A stretch of DNA of 64,000 nucleotides from Actinomycetes bacterium. GTDB taxonomy: Bacteria; Actinomycetota; Actinomycetes; Propionibacteriales; Nocardioidaceae. Below the pieces are notes generated by a model. That model was given only the letters and a program-made list of their open reading frames with translations. It did not search any database and was not told where the DNA came from. The translations under genes and the position numbers were made by a program. Shown one piece after another: positions 10,440 to 18,976 of the stretch (position 1 is the stretch's first letter; each line of letters begins with the position of its first letter). The stretch covers positions 1-64,000 of the forward strand of contig JAEWOG010000053.1 of NCBI GenBank assembly GCA_023460975.1, read 5' to 3'.

Positions 10440-10672
10440 GTCGCCATCGTGCTGCTCATCCCGCAAGAAATGCAAGGGAAGGCAACGGATTCCGTGATTC
10501 AGGCATGTGAAGTTTGTGTAAACCGCAACGAATATCGGCTCAACTACTGGTGAAGTCGCAACTGAGGGACATACGCTCGGCCCACCCCACTCGTTGTGGC
10601 GCACGACACATGCGCCCGGTGCGCACCGTGCCCGAGGAGGGACTGGAGCCGAGGATCGGAGAGAACGAGACG
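10440..10672. promoter_or_regulatory. Divergent control region between the Lrp gene and the polyamine importer
   Basis: This is 233 bp without a gene, containing the only clearly AT-richer stretch in the area (about 10460-10560), as expected for Lrp sites and two divergent promoters. A TACGCT -10-like hexamer is at 10572-10577 toward the importer. I could not define a convincing Lrp box. Confidence 0.5.
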
Positions 10673-11926
10673 ATGAATCCCCTGCGAGGCCGACGCCGGC
10701 CAGCCAGTCCAGAAGCGCGCGCCATCATCGCCCAGGCCCAGGGCGGGCTCAGCCGCCGCGCCCTGCTCGGCGGCGCCGGAGCCATCGGCGCGGGAGTGGC
10801 GCTCAGCGCGTGCGCCCCGCCCAAGCCGCCGGCAGCCGGCGGGCTCGCCGCTCTGGACCTGCCCAAGGACGTGTCCGCGACCGAGAAGGTCGTCAAGTGG
10901 GCCAACTGGACCGCGTACATGGACATCGACGAGAAGACCCAGAAGCACCCGACGCTGGAAGCCTTCACCAAGCGCACGGGCATCAAGGTCGAGTACGCCG
11001 AGGACATCGACGACAACGACACCTACTTCTCCAAGATCACCCCACAACTGCGGGCGGGTCAGAGCATCGACCGCGACCTCTTCACCCCGACAGACTGGAT
11101 GGCGGGTCGCGTCATCCGCGAGCAGCTGTGCCAGCCACTCGACCTGATGGCGCTGCCGCACGTGGTCTCCAACCTCCTGGACCCCCTCAAGGACGTCTCC
11201 TTCGACCCCGGCCGGCGCAACTCGGTCACCTGGCAGACGGGCTTCGCCGGGATCGGCTACCACCGCGGCAAGGTGGGACGCGAGCTGAAGTCCCTCGACG
11301 ACCTGTGGACCGACGACCTCAAGGGCAAGGTCGTGGTGCTCCAGGAGTTCCGCGACACCGTGGGCATCGTGATGCAGTCCCAGGGCGTCGACATCACCTC
11401 CGACTGGGGCCGTACGGAGTTCGAGAACGCGGTCGGCTTCATCGAGGAGAAGATCGACGAGGGCTACATCCGTCGAGTCAAGGGCAACGCCTACCTCGAG
11501 GACCTGGCGGCAGGCACCGCGTACGCCGGCATCACCTGGAGCGGTGACATCTTCACCCTCGCCTGGGACACCGGGGACGACAACTGGACCTTCACCATCC
11601 CCGAATCGGGCGGGACGCTGTGGAGCGACAACCTGATGGTGCCCATCACCTCGAACCGCCAGGCCAACGCCCACAAGATCATCGACTACTACTACGAACC
11701 CGCCGTGGCCGCGGAGGTGGCGGCCTTCGTCAACTACGTGTGCCCCGTCAAGGGAGCGCAGGAAGAAATGATGAAGATCGACCCCGAGCTCGCCGAGAGC
11801 CCCTTCATCTTCCCCACGGCCGAATACATCGCCGACAACAACATCCAGGGCTTCCGCGCCCTGTCCGCCAACGACGACAGCGAGTTCGCGAAGTTGTGGT
11901 CCGACCGAGTGATCCTGGGGAGCTGA
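10673..11926 (+). CDS. Polyamine-type ABC transporter substrate-binding lipoprotein (PotD/PotF-like)
   Basis: The product is 417 aa. The N-terminus has a twin-arginine motif ('SRRALLGGAG') and a lipobox 'LSAC' near residue 43, so it should be Tat-exported and lipid-anchored. The mature part resembles spermidine/putrescine-binding proteins ('VVKWANWTAYMDIDE', 'GVDITSDWG', 'AYAGITWSGDIF'). It is first of a PotD-A-B-C-type operon (ATPase 1 nt downstream). The substrate is inferred as a di- or polyamine or related amine from family and neighbours. Confidence 0.92.
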   Translation: MNPLRGRRRPASPEARAIIAQAQGGLSRRALLGGAGAIGAGVALSACAPPKPPAAGGLAALDLPKDVSATEKVVKWANWTAYMDIDEKTQKHPTLEAFTKRTGIKVEYAEDIDDNDTYFSKITPQLRAGQSIDRDLFTPTDWMAGRVIREQLCQPLDLMALPHVVSNLLDPLKDVSFDPGRRNSVTWQTGFAGIGYHRGKVGRELKSLDDLWTDDLKGKVVVLQEFRDTVGIVMQSQGVDITSDWGRTEFENAVGFIEEKIDEGYIRRVKGNAYLEDLAAGTAYAGITWSGDIFTLAWDTGDDNWTFTIPESGGTLWSDNLMVPITSNRQANAHKIIDYYYEPAVAAEVAAFVNYVCPVKGAQEEMMKIDPELAESPFIFPTAEYIADNNIQGFRALSANDDSEFAKLWSDRVILGS

Positions 11927-11927
11927 G

Positions 11928-13034
11928 ATGGCTGGATTCCGCGAAGCGACCGGCGACCTGCTGATCGAGTCGGTCACCAAGAGGTTCGGCGACTTCGTCG
12001 CCGTCGACGACCTGTCCCTGTCCGTGCCACGTGGCTCGTTCTTTGCCCTGCTCGGTCCCTCGGGCTGCGGCAAGACCACGACCCTGCGCATGGTCGCCGG
12101 CCTGGAGCAGCCCACCACGGGCCGGGTCCTGATCGGGGAGACGGACCTGACCGGCTCTCGTCCGTACGAGCGTCCGGTCAACACGGTCTTCCAGTCCTAC
12201 GCCCTGTTCCCGCACCTGAGCGTGCGCGACAACGTGGCCTTCGGACCCAAGCGTCGCAAGGAGAAGGACGCGCTCTCCCTGGCCGACGCGGCGCTGGAGC
12301 TGGTGCAGATGACCCGCTTCGCCGCACGCAAGCCGTCCCAGCTCTCCGGCGGCCAGCAGCAGCGCGTCGCGGTGGCTCGCGCGCTGGTCAACCAGCCGGA
12401 GGTGCTGCTGCTCGATGAGCCGCTGGGAGCGCTCGACCTCAAGCTGCGGCGCGAGATGCAGGTGGAGCTCAAGCGCATCCAGACCGAGGTGGGGCTCACC
12501 TTCATCCACGTCACCCACGACCAGGAGGAGGCCATGACCATGGCCGACACCGTCGCGGTGATGAACAACGGCCGCATCGAGCAGATGGGCGAGCCCGTCG
12601 CCTTGTACGACCTGCCGCGCACGAGGTTCGTGGCCACGTTCGTGGGGCAGTCCAACATGGGCAAGGGCACCGTGCTCGGGACCGACGGCGACTGGCTGCT
12701 CACCGATGTGCTGGGCACGAAGGTCCGCGTGCACAAGGACCGCTGCGCGGTCAGCGAGGGCGACTTCGTCTTCGGCATTCGCCCCGAGAAGGTCAAGATC
12801 TCGCGCACCGCGCCTGACAACGACGGCGGCGACCTGCGGGGCGTGGTCAAGGATGTCTCGTTCCTCGGGGTGGCGACCAGCTATCTCATCGAGATGCCGT
12901 CGGGGACCGTGTGGAGCGTCTACGAGCAGAACCTCGACCTGGAGCCGCTCGACCTGCGCCCGGGCGACACCTGCTGGATCGCCTGGGATCCCGGCCACGC
13001 CTTCGGGGTTCCGGCTGACGGGGAGGACTCGTGA
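11928..13034 (+). CDS. Polyamine-type ABC transporter ATP-binding protein (PotA-like)
   Basis: The product is 368 aa. It carries Walker A 'GPSGCGKTT' (near residue 44), signature 'LSGGQQQRVA' (near 139), Walker B 'VLLLDEPLGALD', the H-loop 'HVTHDQEEAM', and a C-terminal TOBE regulatory domain. It energises import by the two permeases encoded next. The start follows the binding-protein TGA by one base, and its stop overlaps the permease start (GTGA at 13031). Confidence 0.94.
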   Translation: MAGFREATGDLLIESVTKRFGDFVAVDDLSLSVPRGSFFALLGPSGCGKTTTLRMVAGLEQPTTGRVLIGETDLTGSRPYERPVNTVFQSYALFPHLSVRDNVAFGPKRRKEKDALSLADAALELVQMTRFAARKPSQLSGGQQQRVAVARALVNQPEVLLLDEPLGALDLKLRREMQVELKRIQTEVGLTFIHVTHDQEEAMTMADTVAVMNNGRIEQMGEPVALYDLPRTRFVATFVGQSNMGKGTVLGTDGDWLLTDVLGTKVRVHKDRCAVSEGDFVFGIRPEKVKISRTAPDNDGGDLRGVVKDVSFLGVATSYLIEMPSGTVWSVYEQNLDLEPLDLRPGDTCWIAWDPGHAFGVPADGEDS

Positions 13035-13957
13035 GCGTGTTGGCTGCGGCGGCCAACCGCAGCGATCCCGGCGGGAGCAACGACGGCGCCGCGGTGATGG
13101 CCGGGGCGGACCAGCGGCGCCCGTGGATGGCGTACCTGCTGCTGCTTCCCGGGCTGCTGTGGCTGGGCGTCTTCTTCGTCTTCCCGCTGGTGCAGTTGGC
13201 GGCCGTGAGCCTGCAGTCCGGCTGGCCGGACTTCCCGGGTTACTACTACCGCGACGTCAACTTCTCCAACTACACCGAGGCGCTGGGAGCGTACGCGCCC
13301 CACTTCGCGCGCAGCTTCCTCTACGCGGGCTCGGCGACCCTGTTCGCCTTCCTGCTCGCCTACCCGTTGGCGTACACGATGGCCTTCAAGGCCGGCCGCT
13401 GGCGCGGGATCATGTTGATCTGCGTGATCGCCCCCTTCTTCACCTCCTTCATCCTGCGCACCTTCGCATGGACCCAGATCCTGGGCGACGACGGCTGGGT
13501 GGTGGAGACGCTCAACTTCCTCCACCTGCTGCCCGGTGAGCACCTCATCAACACCCCGGTCGCCGTGGTTGCGGGTCTGACGTACAACTTCCTGCCGTTC
13601 ATGGTGCTGCCGATCTACGCCTCCCTGGAGCGCGCCGATCCGCGGGTCATCGAGGCCGGCGGCGACCTGTACGCGAACGGCTTCACCACGTTCCGGCTGG
13701 TGACGCTCCCGATGTCGATGCCCGGCGTGCTGGCAGGCACCCTGCTCACCTTCATCCCGGCGGCCGGCGACTTCGTCAACATGGAACTGCTCGGACCCCA
13801 GAAGGGCACGATGATCGGCAACGTCATCAACAACCAGTTCCTGGCCGTCCCGGGTGGATATCCCACAGCCGCGGCGCTGTCGTTCACCCTGATGGCCGCG
13901 ATCTTGGTGCTGGTCTTCCTGTACGTGCGCAAGTTCGGAACCGAGGAGCTGGTCTGA
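13031..13957 (+). CDS. ABC transporter permease (PotB-like)
   Basis: The product is 308 aa with six predicted membrane segments starting at 'YLLLLPGLLWLGVFFVFPLVQL'. It has the EAA-type cytoplasmic loop 'EAGGDLYANGFTTFRLVTLPMSMPG', which docks the ATPase. It is the first of two permeases of the polyamine-type importer. GTG at 13031 overlaps the ATPase stop. Confidence 0.93.
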   Translation: MSVLAAAANRSDPGGSNDGAAVMAGADQRRPWMAYLLLLPGLLWLGVFFVFPLVQLAAVSLQSGWPDFPGYYYRDVNFSNYTEALGAYAPHFARSFLYAGSATLFAFLLAYPLAYTMAFKAGRWRGIMLICVIAPFFTSFILRTFAWTQILGDDGWVVETLNFLHLLPGEHLINTPVAVVAGLTYNFLPFMVLPIYASLERADPRVIEAGGDLYANGFTTFRLVTLPMSMPGVLAGTLLTFIPAAGDFVNMELLGPQKGTMIGNVINNQFLAVPGGYPTAAALSFTLMAAILVLVFLYVRKFGTEELV

Positions 13958-13958
13958 G

Positions 13959-14822
13959 ATGGCAGCCACGACCCAGGCCCCGCGTTCCGCCGGCTACAAG
14001 CCCTCGCGGGCCAAGCGCGCCCAACTGTGGATCGCCAACCACTTCGCGGCGATCTCGGCGATCCTGGTCCTCGCCTACATGTTCCTGCCGATCGTCTACA
14101 CGTTCATCTTCTCGTTCAACGATCACGGCAAGACCAACATCGTGTGGCAGGGCTTCACCCTCGAGCACTGGGCCGACCCCTGCGGCGTGGCCGGAGCGTG
14201 CTCCTCGCTGGTGACGTCGCTGCAGATCGGGGCGGTCTCGACCGTGGTCGCCACGGTGCTGGGCACGATGATGGCGCTGGCGATGGTGCGCTACCAGTTC
14301 CGAGGCAAGGCCGCGAGCAACCTGCTGGTGTTCGTGCCGATGGCGACTCCCGAGATCGTGCTGGGCGCCTCGCTGCTGACGATCTTCGTCCAGGGCTTCA
14401 GCGGTCTGGGTCTCGAACTCGGCTTCTGGACCATCACCGCGGCGCACATCATGTTCTGCCTCAGCTTCGTGGTGGTGACCGTCCGGGCGCGCATTCAGTC
14501 GCTCGACCCGCGCATCGAGGAGGCTGCCCAGGACTTGTACGCCAGCCCGCAGGCGACCTTCTGGCGGGTCACGTTCCCGCTCATCCTCCCCGGCGTGCTG
14601 GGTGCGGCGATGCTGGCGTTCTCGCTGAGCTTCGACGACTTCATCATCACCAACTTCGTCTCGGGCAACGAGTCGACGTTCCCGAAGTTCGTCTACGTCT
14701 CGGCCAAGCGCGGCATCCCCGCTGAAGCCAACGTCATCGGCATCTCGATGTTCGTCATCGCGATCGCCCTGGTGGTGGGCGGGACGCTGCTGAGCTCGCT
14801 GCGTACGAAGAAGGGGGCCTGA
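13959..14822 (+). CDS. ABC transporter permease (PotC-like)
   Basis: The product is 287 aa. It has six membrane helices and the EAA loop 'EEAAQDLYASPQATFWRVTFPLILPG'. The motif 'LSFDDFIITNFVSG' near the end is typical of PotC/PotI permeases. It completes the importer. The ATG at 13959 follows the previous stop by one base, and the final base overlaps the ATG of the next enzyme gene. Confidence 0.93.
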   Translation: MAATTQAPRSAGYKPSRAKRAQLWIANHFAAISAILVLAYMFLPIVYTFIFSFNDHGKTNIVWQGFTLEHWADPCGVAGACSSLVTSLQIGAVSTVVATVLGTMMALAMVRYQFRGKAASNLLVFVPMATPEIVLGASLLTIFVQGFSGLGLELGFWTITAAHIMFCLSFVVVTVRARIQSLDPRIEEAAQDLYASPQATFWRVTFPLILPGVLGAAMLAFSLSFDDFIITNFVSGNESTFPKFVYVSAKRGIPAEANVIGISMFVIAIALVVGGTLLSSLRTKKGA

Positions 14823-16090
14823 TGACCCGCCTGCGGGTGCTGATGGTGGGGGCGGGCGGGGTCGGCGACGCTGCCGCCCGCATCGCCGCCGAGCGCGACT
14901 TCTTCGACGCGTGGGTCGTGGCGGATCACGACGTGGCCCGCGCCGAGCGCACGGTCGCGGCGGTGCGCGAGCGTCATCCGGGCGAGGAGCGGTTCACCGC
15001 CGCCCGCATCGAGGCCGCTGACGCCGCCGCGGTGACGGCGTTGGCGCGCGAGGTCGGCGCGACGCACGTCTTCAACGCCGTCGACCCCCGCTTCGTCATG
15101 CCGCTGTTCACCGGCGCGCTGGCGGCGGGCGCGGACTACCTGGACATGGCGATGAGCCTGTCTGCACCCCACCCGACCCACCCGTACGAGAAGGTCGGCG
15201 TCAAGCTCGGCGACGAGCAGTTCGCGCGGGCGGCCGAGTGGGAGGAGGCGGGGCGGCTCGCCCTGGTCGGCATCGGAGTGGAGCCGGGGCTGTCGAACGT
15301 CTTCGCCCGCTACGCCGTGGACGAGCTGTTCTCCCACGTCACCGAGCTGGGTACCCGCGACGGCGCCAACCTGGTCGTCCGCGACGAGGACGGCACCGAG
15401 ATCTTCGCCCCCGGCTTCTCCATCTGGACCGTGATCGAGGAGTGCCTCAACCCGCCCGTGGTGTGGGAGTCGGGCAAGGGACTGGAAGGCGGCTTCTTCA
15501 CCCTGCCGCCCTTCGCCGAGCCTGAGATCTTCGACTTCCCCGAGGGCATCGGCCCGGTGGAGTGCGTCCACGTGGAGCACGAGGAGGTGCTGATGATGCC
15601 GCGGTGGCTCGAGGCCGACCGCGTCACCTTCAAGTACGGCCTCGGCGAGGAGATGATCACCATCCTCCGCTCGCTGCACACCCTGGGACTGGACTCCACG
15701 ACCCCGGTCAACGTCAAGGGCGTCGAGGTCTCCCCCCGCGACGTGGTGGCGGCGTGCCTGCCCGACCCCGCCACGATCGGGCCTCGGATGGAGGGCAAGA
15801 CGTGCGCCGGTCTGCTGGTCACGGGCACCGGCAAGGACGGCAACCCGCGCTCGGTCTACCTCTACCACGTGGTCGACAACGCCGACACGATGCGCGAGTA
15901 CGGCGCCCAGTGCGTGGTGTGGCAGACCGCGATCAACCCCGTCGTCGCCCTCGAACTGCTGGCCGCCGGCACCTGGTCGGGATCCGGGGTCCTGGGGCCC
16001 GAGGCATTCGCCCCCACGCCGTTCCTCGACCTTCTCGCCGCCCCCAAGCCTGCTGGTTACGGGTCGGCCTGGGGTATGCAGGAGCGGTGA
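14822..16090 (+). CDS. Saccharopine dehydrogenase-like NAD(P)-binding oxidoreductase
   Basis: The product is 422 aa. The Rossmann motif 'MVGAGGVGDAAARIAAERD' starts at residue 8, and the rest has the saccharopine dehydrogenase/lysine 6-dehydrogenase/carboxynorspermidine dehydrogenase layout ('FNAVDPRFVMPLFTGALAAGADYLDMA', 'GVEPGLSNVFARYA'). Family members reduce or oxidise secondary amines formed from amino groups and semialdehydes. Sitting between a polyamine importer and GABA enzymes, it could oxidise lysine, or make or split a carboxylated polyamine. Sequence alone cannot choose. It starts on the last base of potC. Confidence 0.85.
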   Translation: MTRLRVLMVGAGGVGDAAARIAAERDFFDAWVVADHDVARAERTVAAVRERHPGEERFTAARIEAADAAAVTALAREVGATHVFNAVDPRFVMPLFTGALAAGADYLDMAMSLSAPHPTHPYEKVGVKLGDEQFARAAEWEEAGRLALVGIGVEPGLSNVFARYAVDELFSHVTELGTRDGANLVVRDEDGTEIFAPGFSIWTVIEECLNPPVVWESGKGLEGGFFTLPPFAEPEIFDFPEGIGPVECVHVEHEEVLMMPRWLEADRVTFKYGLGEEMITILRSLHTLGLDSTTPVNVKGVEVSPRDVVAACLPDPATIGPRMEGKTCAGLLVTGTGKDGNPRSVYLYHVVDNADTMREYGAQCVVWQTAINPVVALELLAAGTWSGSGVLGPEAFAPTPFLDLLAAPKPAGYGSAWGMQER

Positions 16091-16124
16091 GCACCACTCG
16101 TACGCAACCGGAGGAAGCACAACC

Positions 16125-17471
16125 ATGAGTGTCGAACAGCGCCGGATCCTCGCCACCGAGATCCCCGGGCCGCGCTCGCAGGCGCTGCACAGGCGCAAGC
16201 TGGCGACCGTGTCCGCGGGTGTCGGGACGACCCTGCCCGTCTATGTGGAGCGGGCCGGAGGCGGGATCGTCGTCGACGTCGACGGCAACCACCTCATCGA
16301 CTTCGGCTCGGGCATCGCCGTGACCACGGTGGGCAACGCTGCCCCGCGGGTGGTCGAGGCGGTCCAGCGTCAGGTCGCGGACTTCACGCACACCTGCTTC
16401 ATGGTCACTCCGTACGAGGAGTACCTGGCCGTGTGCGAGAAGCTGGCCGATCTCACCCCCGGCGATCACGAGAAGCGCTCGGCGCTGTTCAACTCCGGCG
16501 CCGAGGCCGTCGAGAACGCCATCAAGGTCGCCCGCGTGGCGACCGGGCGGGAGGCGGTCGTCGTCTTCGACCACGCCTACCACGGTCGGACGAACCTCAC
16601 GATGGCGCTGACGGCCAAGAACATGCCCTACAAGCAGGGCTTCGGCCCCTTTGCGGGCGAGATCCACCGGGTGCCGATGGCGTATCCGTACCGGTGGCCC
16701 ACCGGGCCGGACAACTGCGCCGACGAGGCGTTCGCCGAGTTCGTCTCGCGGGTCCACGCCCAGATCGGTGAGGAGAACACCGCGGCCGTGCTGGTCGAGC
16801 CGATCCAGGGCGAGGGCGGCTTCATCGTCCCGGCGCCGGGCTTCCTCGCCAAGGTGGCCCAGTGGTGCCGTGAGCACGGCATCCTCTTCATCGCCGACGA
16901 GGTGCAGACCGGTTTCGCCCGCACCGGCGACTGGTTCGCGTGCGACGCGGAGGGAGTGGTCCCCGACCTGGTGACCACCGCGAAGGGCATGGCCGGCGGG
17001 CTGCCACTGGCCGCTCTGACGGGGCGTGCGGAGATCATGGACGCGGTCCACTCCGGAGGGCTGGGCGGCACGTACGGCGGCAACCCCGTCGCCTGCGCCT
17101 CCGCACTCGCCGCGATCGAGACGATGGAGGCCCAGGACCTGATCGGGCGGGCCCGGGAGATCGAGGCGCTCTTCACCTCCCGGCTGGGAGCCCTCGCCGC
17201 GCGCCACCCCGACCGGGTCGGAGAGGTGCGCGGGCGCGGCGCGATGCTGGCCGTCGAACTCGTCACGGACGCCGAGTCCAAGACCCCCGACGCCGCGCTG
17301 GCCGGCGCCATCCACCGCGCGTGCTCGGCGGCGGGCCTGATCACGCTGACGTGTGGCACGTACGGAAACGTGTTCCGCTTCCTCCCGCCCCTGGTCATCT
17401 CCGACGACCTGATCACTGAGGGCCTCGACCTGTTCGAGGCCGCCTTCGAGGAGGCTGTACGCCATGTCTGA
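16125..17471 (+). CDS. gabT: 4-aminobutyrate--2-oxoglutarate transaminase
   Basis: The product is 448 aa. It converts GABA plus 2-oxoglutarate to succinic semialdehyde and glutamate. Class III motifs are 'NSGAEAVENAIKVAR', 'FIADEVQTGFARTG' and the PLP lysine in 'VTTAKGMAGGLPLAA'. A good Shine-Dalgarno (GGAGGAAGC) stands upstream of the ATG. Its end overlaps gabD by 8 nt, so the two are translationally coupled. Confidence 0.94.
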   Translation: MSVEQRRILATEIPGPRSQALHRRKLATVSAGVGTTLPVYVERAGGGIVVDVDGNHLIDFGSGIAVTTVGNAAPRVVEAVQRQVADFTHTCFMVTPYEEYLAVCEKLADLTPGDHEKRSALFNSGAEAVENAIKVARVATGREAVVVFDHAYHGRTNLTMALTAKNMPYKQGFGPFAGEIHRVPMAYPYRWPTGPDNCADEAFAEFVSRVHAQIGEENTAAVLVEPIQGEGGFIVPAPGFLAKVAQWCREHGILFIADEVQTGFARTGDWFACDAEGVVPDLVTTAKGMAGGLPLAALTGRAEIMDAVHSGGLGGTYGGNPVACASALAAIETMEAQDLIGRAREIEALFTSRLGALAARHPDRVGEVRGRGAMLAVELVTDAESKTPDAALAGAIHRACSAAGLITLTCGTYGNVFRFLPPLVISDDLITEGLDLFEAAFEEAVRHV

Positions 17472-18933
17472 GGTCCTCTCGCAACTCCCCCACGGCCTGT
17501 ACATCGCCGGCACCTGGCAGCCGGCTGCGCTCGGTCGCACGGTGGCGGTGTCCAACCCGGCCACCGGCGAGGTGATCGCCGAGGTGGCGGACTGCGACGT
17601 CGCCGACGGTCGCCGCGCCCTCGACGCGGCGGTCGCCGCCCAGGCGTCGTGGGCGGCCACCGCTCCCCGCGAGCGGGGCGAGATCCTGCGGCGGGCGTAC
17701 GAGCTGCTCGTGGCACGCACCGAGCAGTTCGCCGAGCTGATCACCCTCGAGATGGGCAAGCCGCTGGCCGAGGCCCGCGGTGAGGTCGCGTACGGTGCAG
17801 AGTTCTTCCGCTGGTTCGCCGAGGAGGCGGTCCGCGTCCACGGCCGCTACGCCACGGCGCCCACCGGAGGGTCGCGGCTGGTCACGATGAAGATGCCCGT
17901 CGGCCCGACGCTGATGATCACGCCGTGGAACTTTCCGCTCGCGATGGGCACGCGCAAGATCGGCCCCGCCATCGCCGCCGGGTGCACGATGGTCGTCAAG
18001 CCCGCCCATGAGACCCCGCTGACCATGATCGCTCTGGTCGCGCTGCTGGAGGAGGCCGGCGTCCCCGCGGGCGTCGTCAACCTGATCACGACGTCGCACT
18101 CCTCGCAGGTGTGCGAGCCGATCATCAAGGACCGGCGGCTGCGCAAGTTGACCTTCACCGGGTCGACTGCCGTCGGCAAGGTGCTCGTCGAACAGTCGGC
18201 CACCCAGTTGCTGCGACTGTCCATGGAGCTGGGCGGGAACGCCCCCTTCGTGGTCTTCGGCGACGCCGACGTCGACGCCGCCGTCGAGGGCGCCATGCTC
18301 GCCAAGATGCGCAACATCGGCGAGGCCTGCACGGCCGCCAACAGGTTCCTGGTCCACGCGGACGTGGCCGAGGAGTTCGCCACCAAACTGGCGGCCCGGA
18401 TGGGCTCGCTGCTACTGGGGGACGGACTCGCGGAGGGCACCCAGGTCGGGCCGCTGATCACCGAGAAGGCCCGCGCCGGAGTCCACGACCTGGTGTCCGA
18501 AGCGGTGGCACAGGGGGCCCGCGCGCTCACGGGCGGGCAGGTGCCCCCCGGGCCGGGATACTTCTACACCCCGACGGTGCTCATCGACGTGCCCTCGGAT
18601 GCGCGCGTCCTGGGCGAGGAGATCTTCGGTCCGGTCGCACCGATCGTCACCTTCACCAGCGAGGCCGAGGCGATCGCTTCGGCCAACGACACCGAGTACG
18701 GCCTGGTCGCCTACGTCTTCACCAATGACCACTCGCGCGTGATCCGCGTCAGCGAGGCGCTGGAGTTCGGCATGGTCGGCATCAACACCGGCATCGTCTC
18801 CAACCCCGCCGCCCCCTTCGGCGGAGTCAAGCACTCGGGGTTCGGGCGCGAGGGTGGGTTCGAGGGCATCGAGGAGTATCTCGAGACCAAGTACGTCGGG
18901 ATGGCGATCACCCCGGCGCCCCCTGCCGACTGA
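17464..18933 (+). CDS. gabD: NAD(P)-dependent succinate-semialdehyde dehydrogenase
   Basis: The product is 489 aa, an aldehyde dehydrogenase with 'ITPWNFPLAMGTRKIGPAIAAG', the NAD-loop 'FTGSTAVGKVL', the general base in 'MELGGNAPF', and the nucleophilic cysteine in 'IGEACTAANR'. The C-terminal 'GGVKHSGFGREGG' is typical of GabD. It completes GABA breakdown to succinate. It overlaps the gabT end at 17464-17471. Confidence 0.94.
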   Translation: MSEVLSQLPHGLYIAGTWQPAALGRTVAVSNPATGEVIAEVADCDVADGRRALDAAVAAQASWAATAPRERGEILRRAYELLVARTEQFAELITLEMGKPLAEARGEVAYGAEFFRWFAEEAVRVHGRYATAPTGGSRLVTMKMPVGPTLMITPWNFPLAMGTRKIGPAIAAGCTMVVKPAHETPLTMIALVALLEEAGVPAGVVNLITTSHSSQVCEPIIKDRRLRKLTFTGSTAVGKVLVEQSATQLLRLSMELGGNAPFVVFGDADVDAAVEGAMLAKMRNIGEACTAANRFLVHADVAEEFATKLAARMGSLLLGDGLAEGTQVGPLITEKARAGVHDLVSEAVAQGARALTGGQVPPGPGYFYTPTVLIDVPSDARVLGEEIFGPVAPIVTFTSEAEAIASANDTEYGLVAYVFTNDHSRVIRVSEALEFGMVGINTGIVSNPAAPFGGVKHSGFGREGGFEGIEEYLETKYVGMAITPAPPAD

Positions 18934-18976
18934 AGCGTCCCGCGCTGGGTGAGCGTCGCTTGCCCGAGGAGGAACC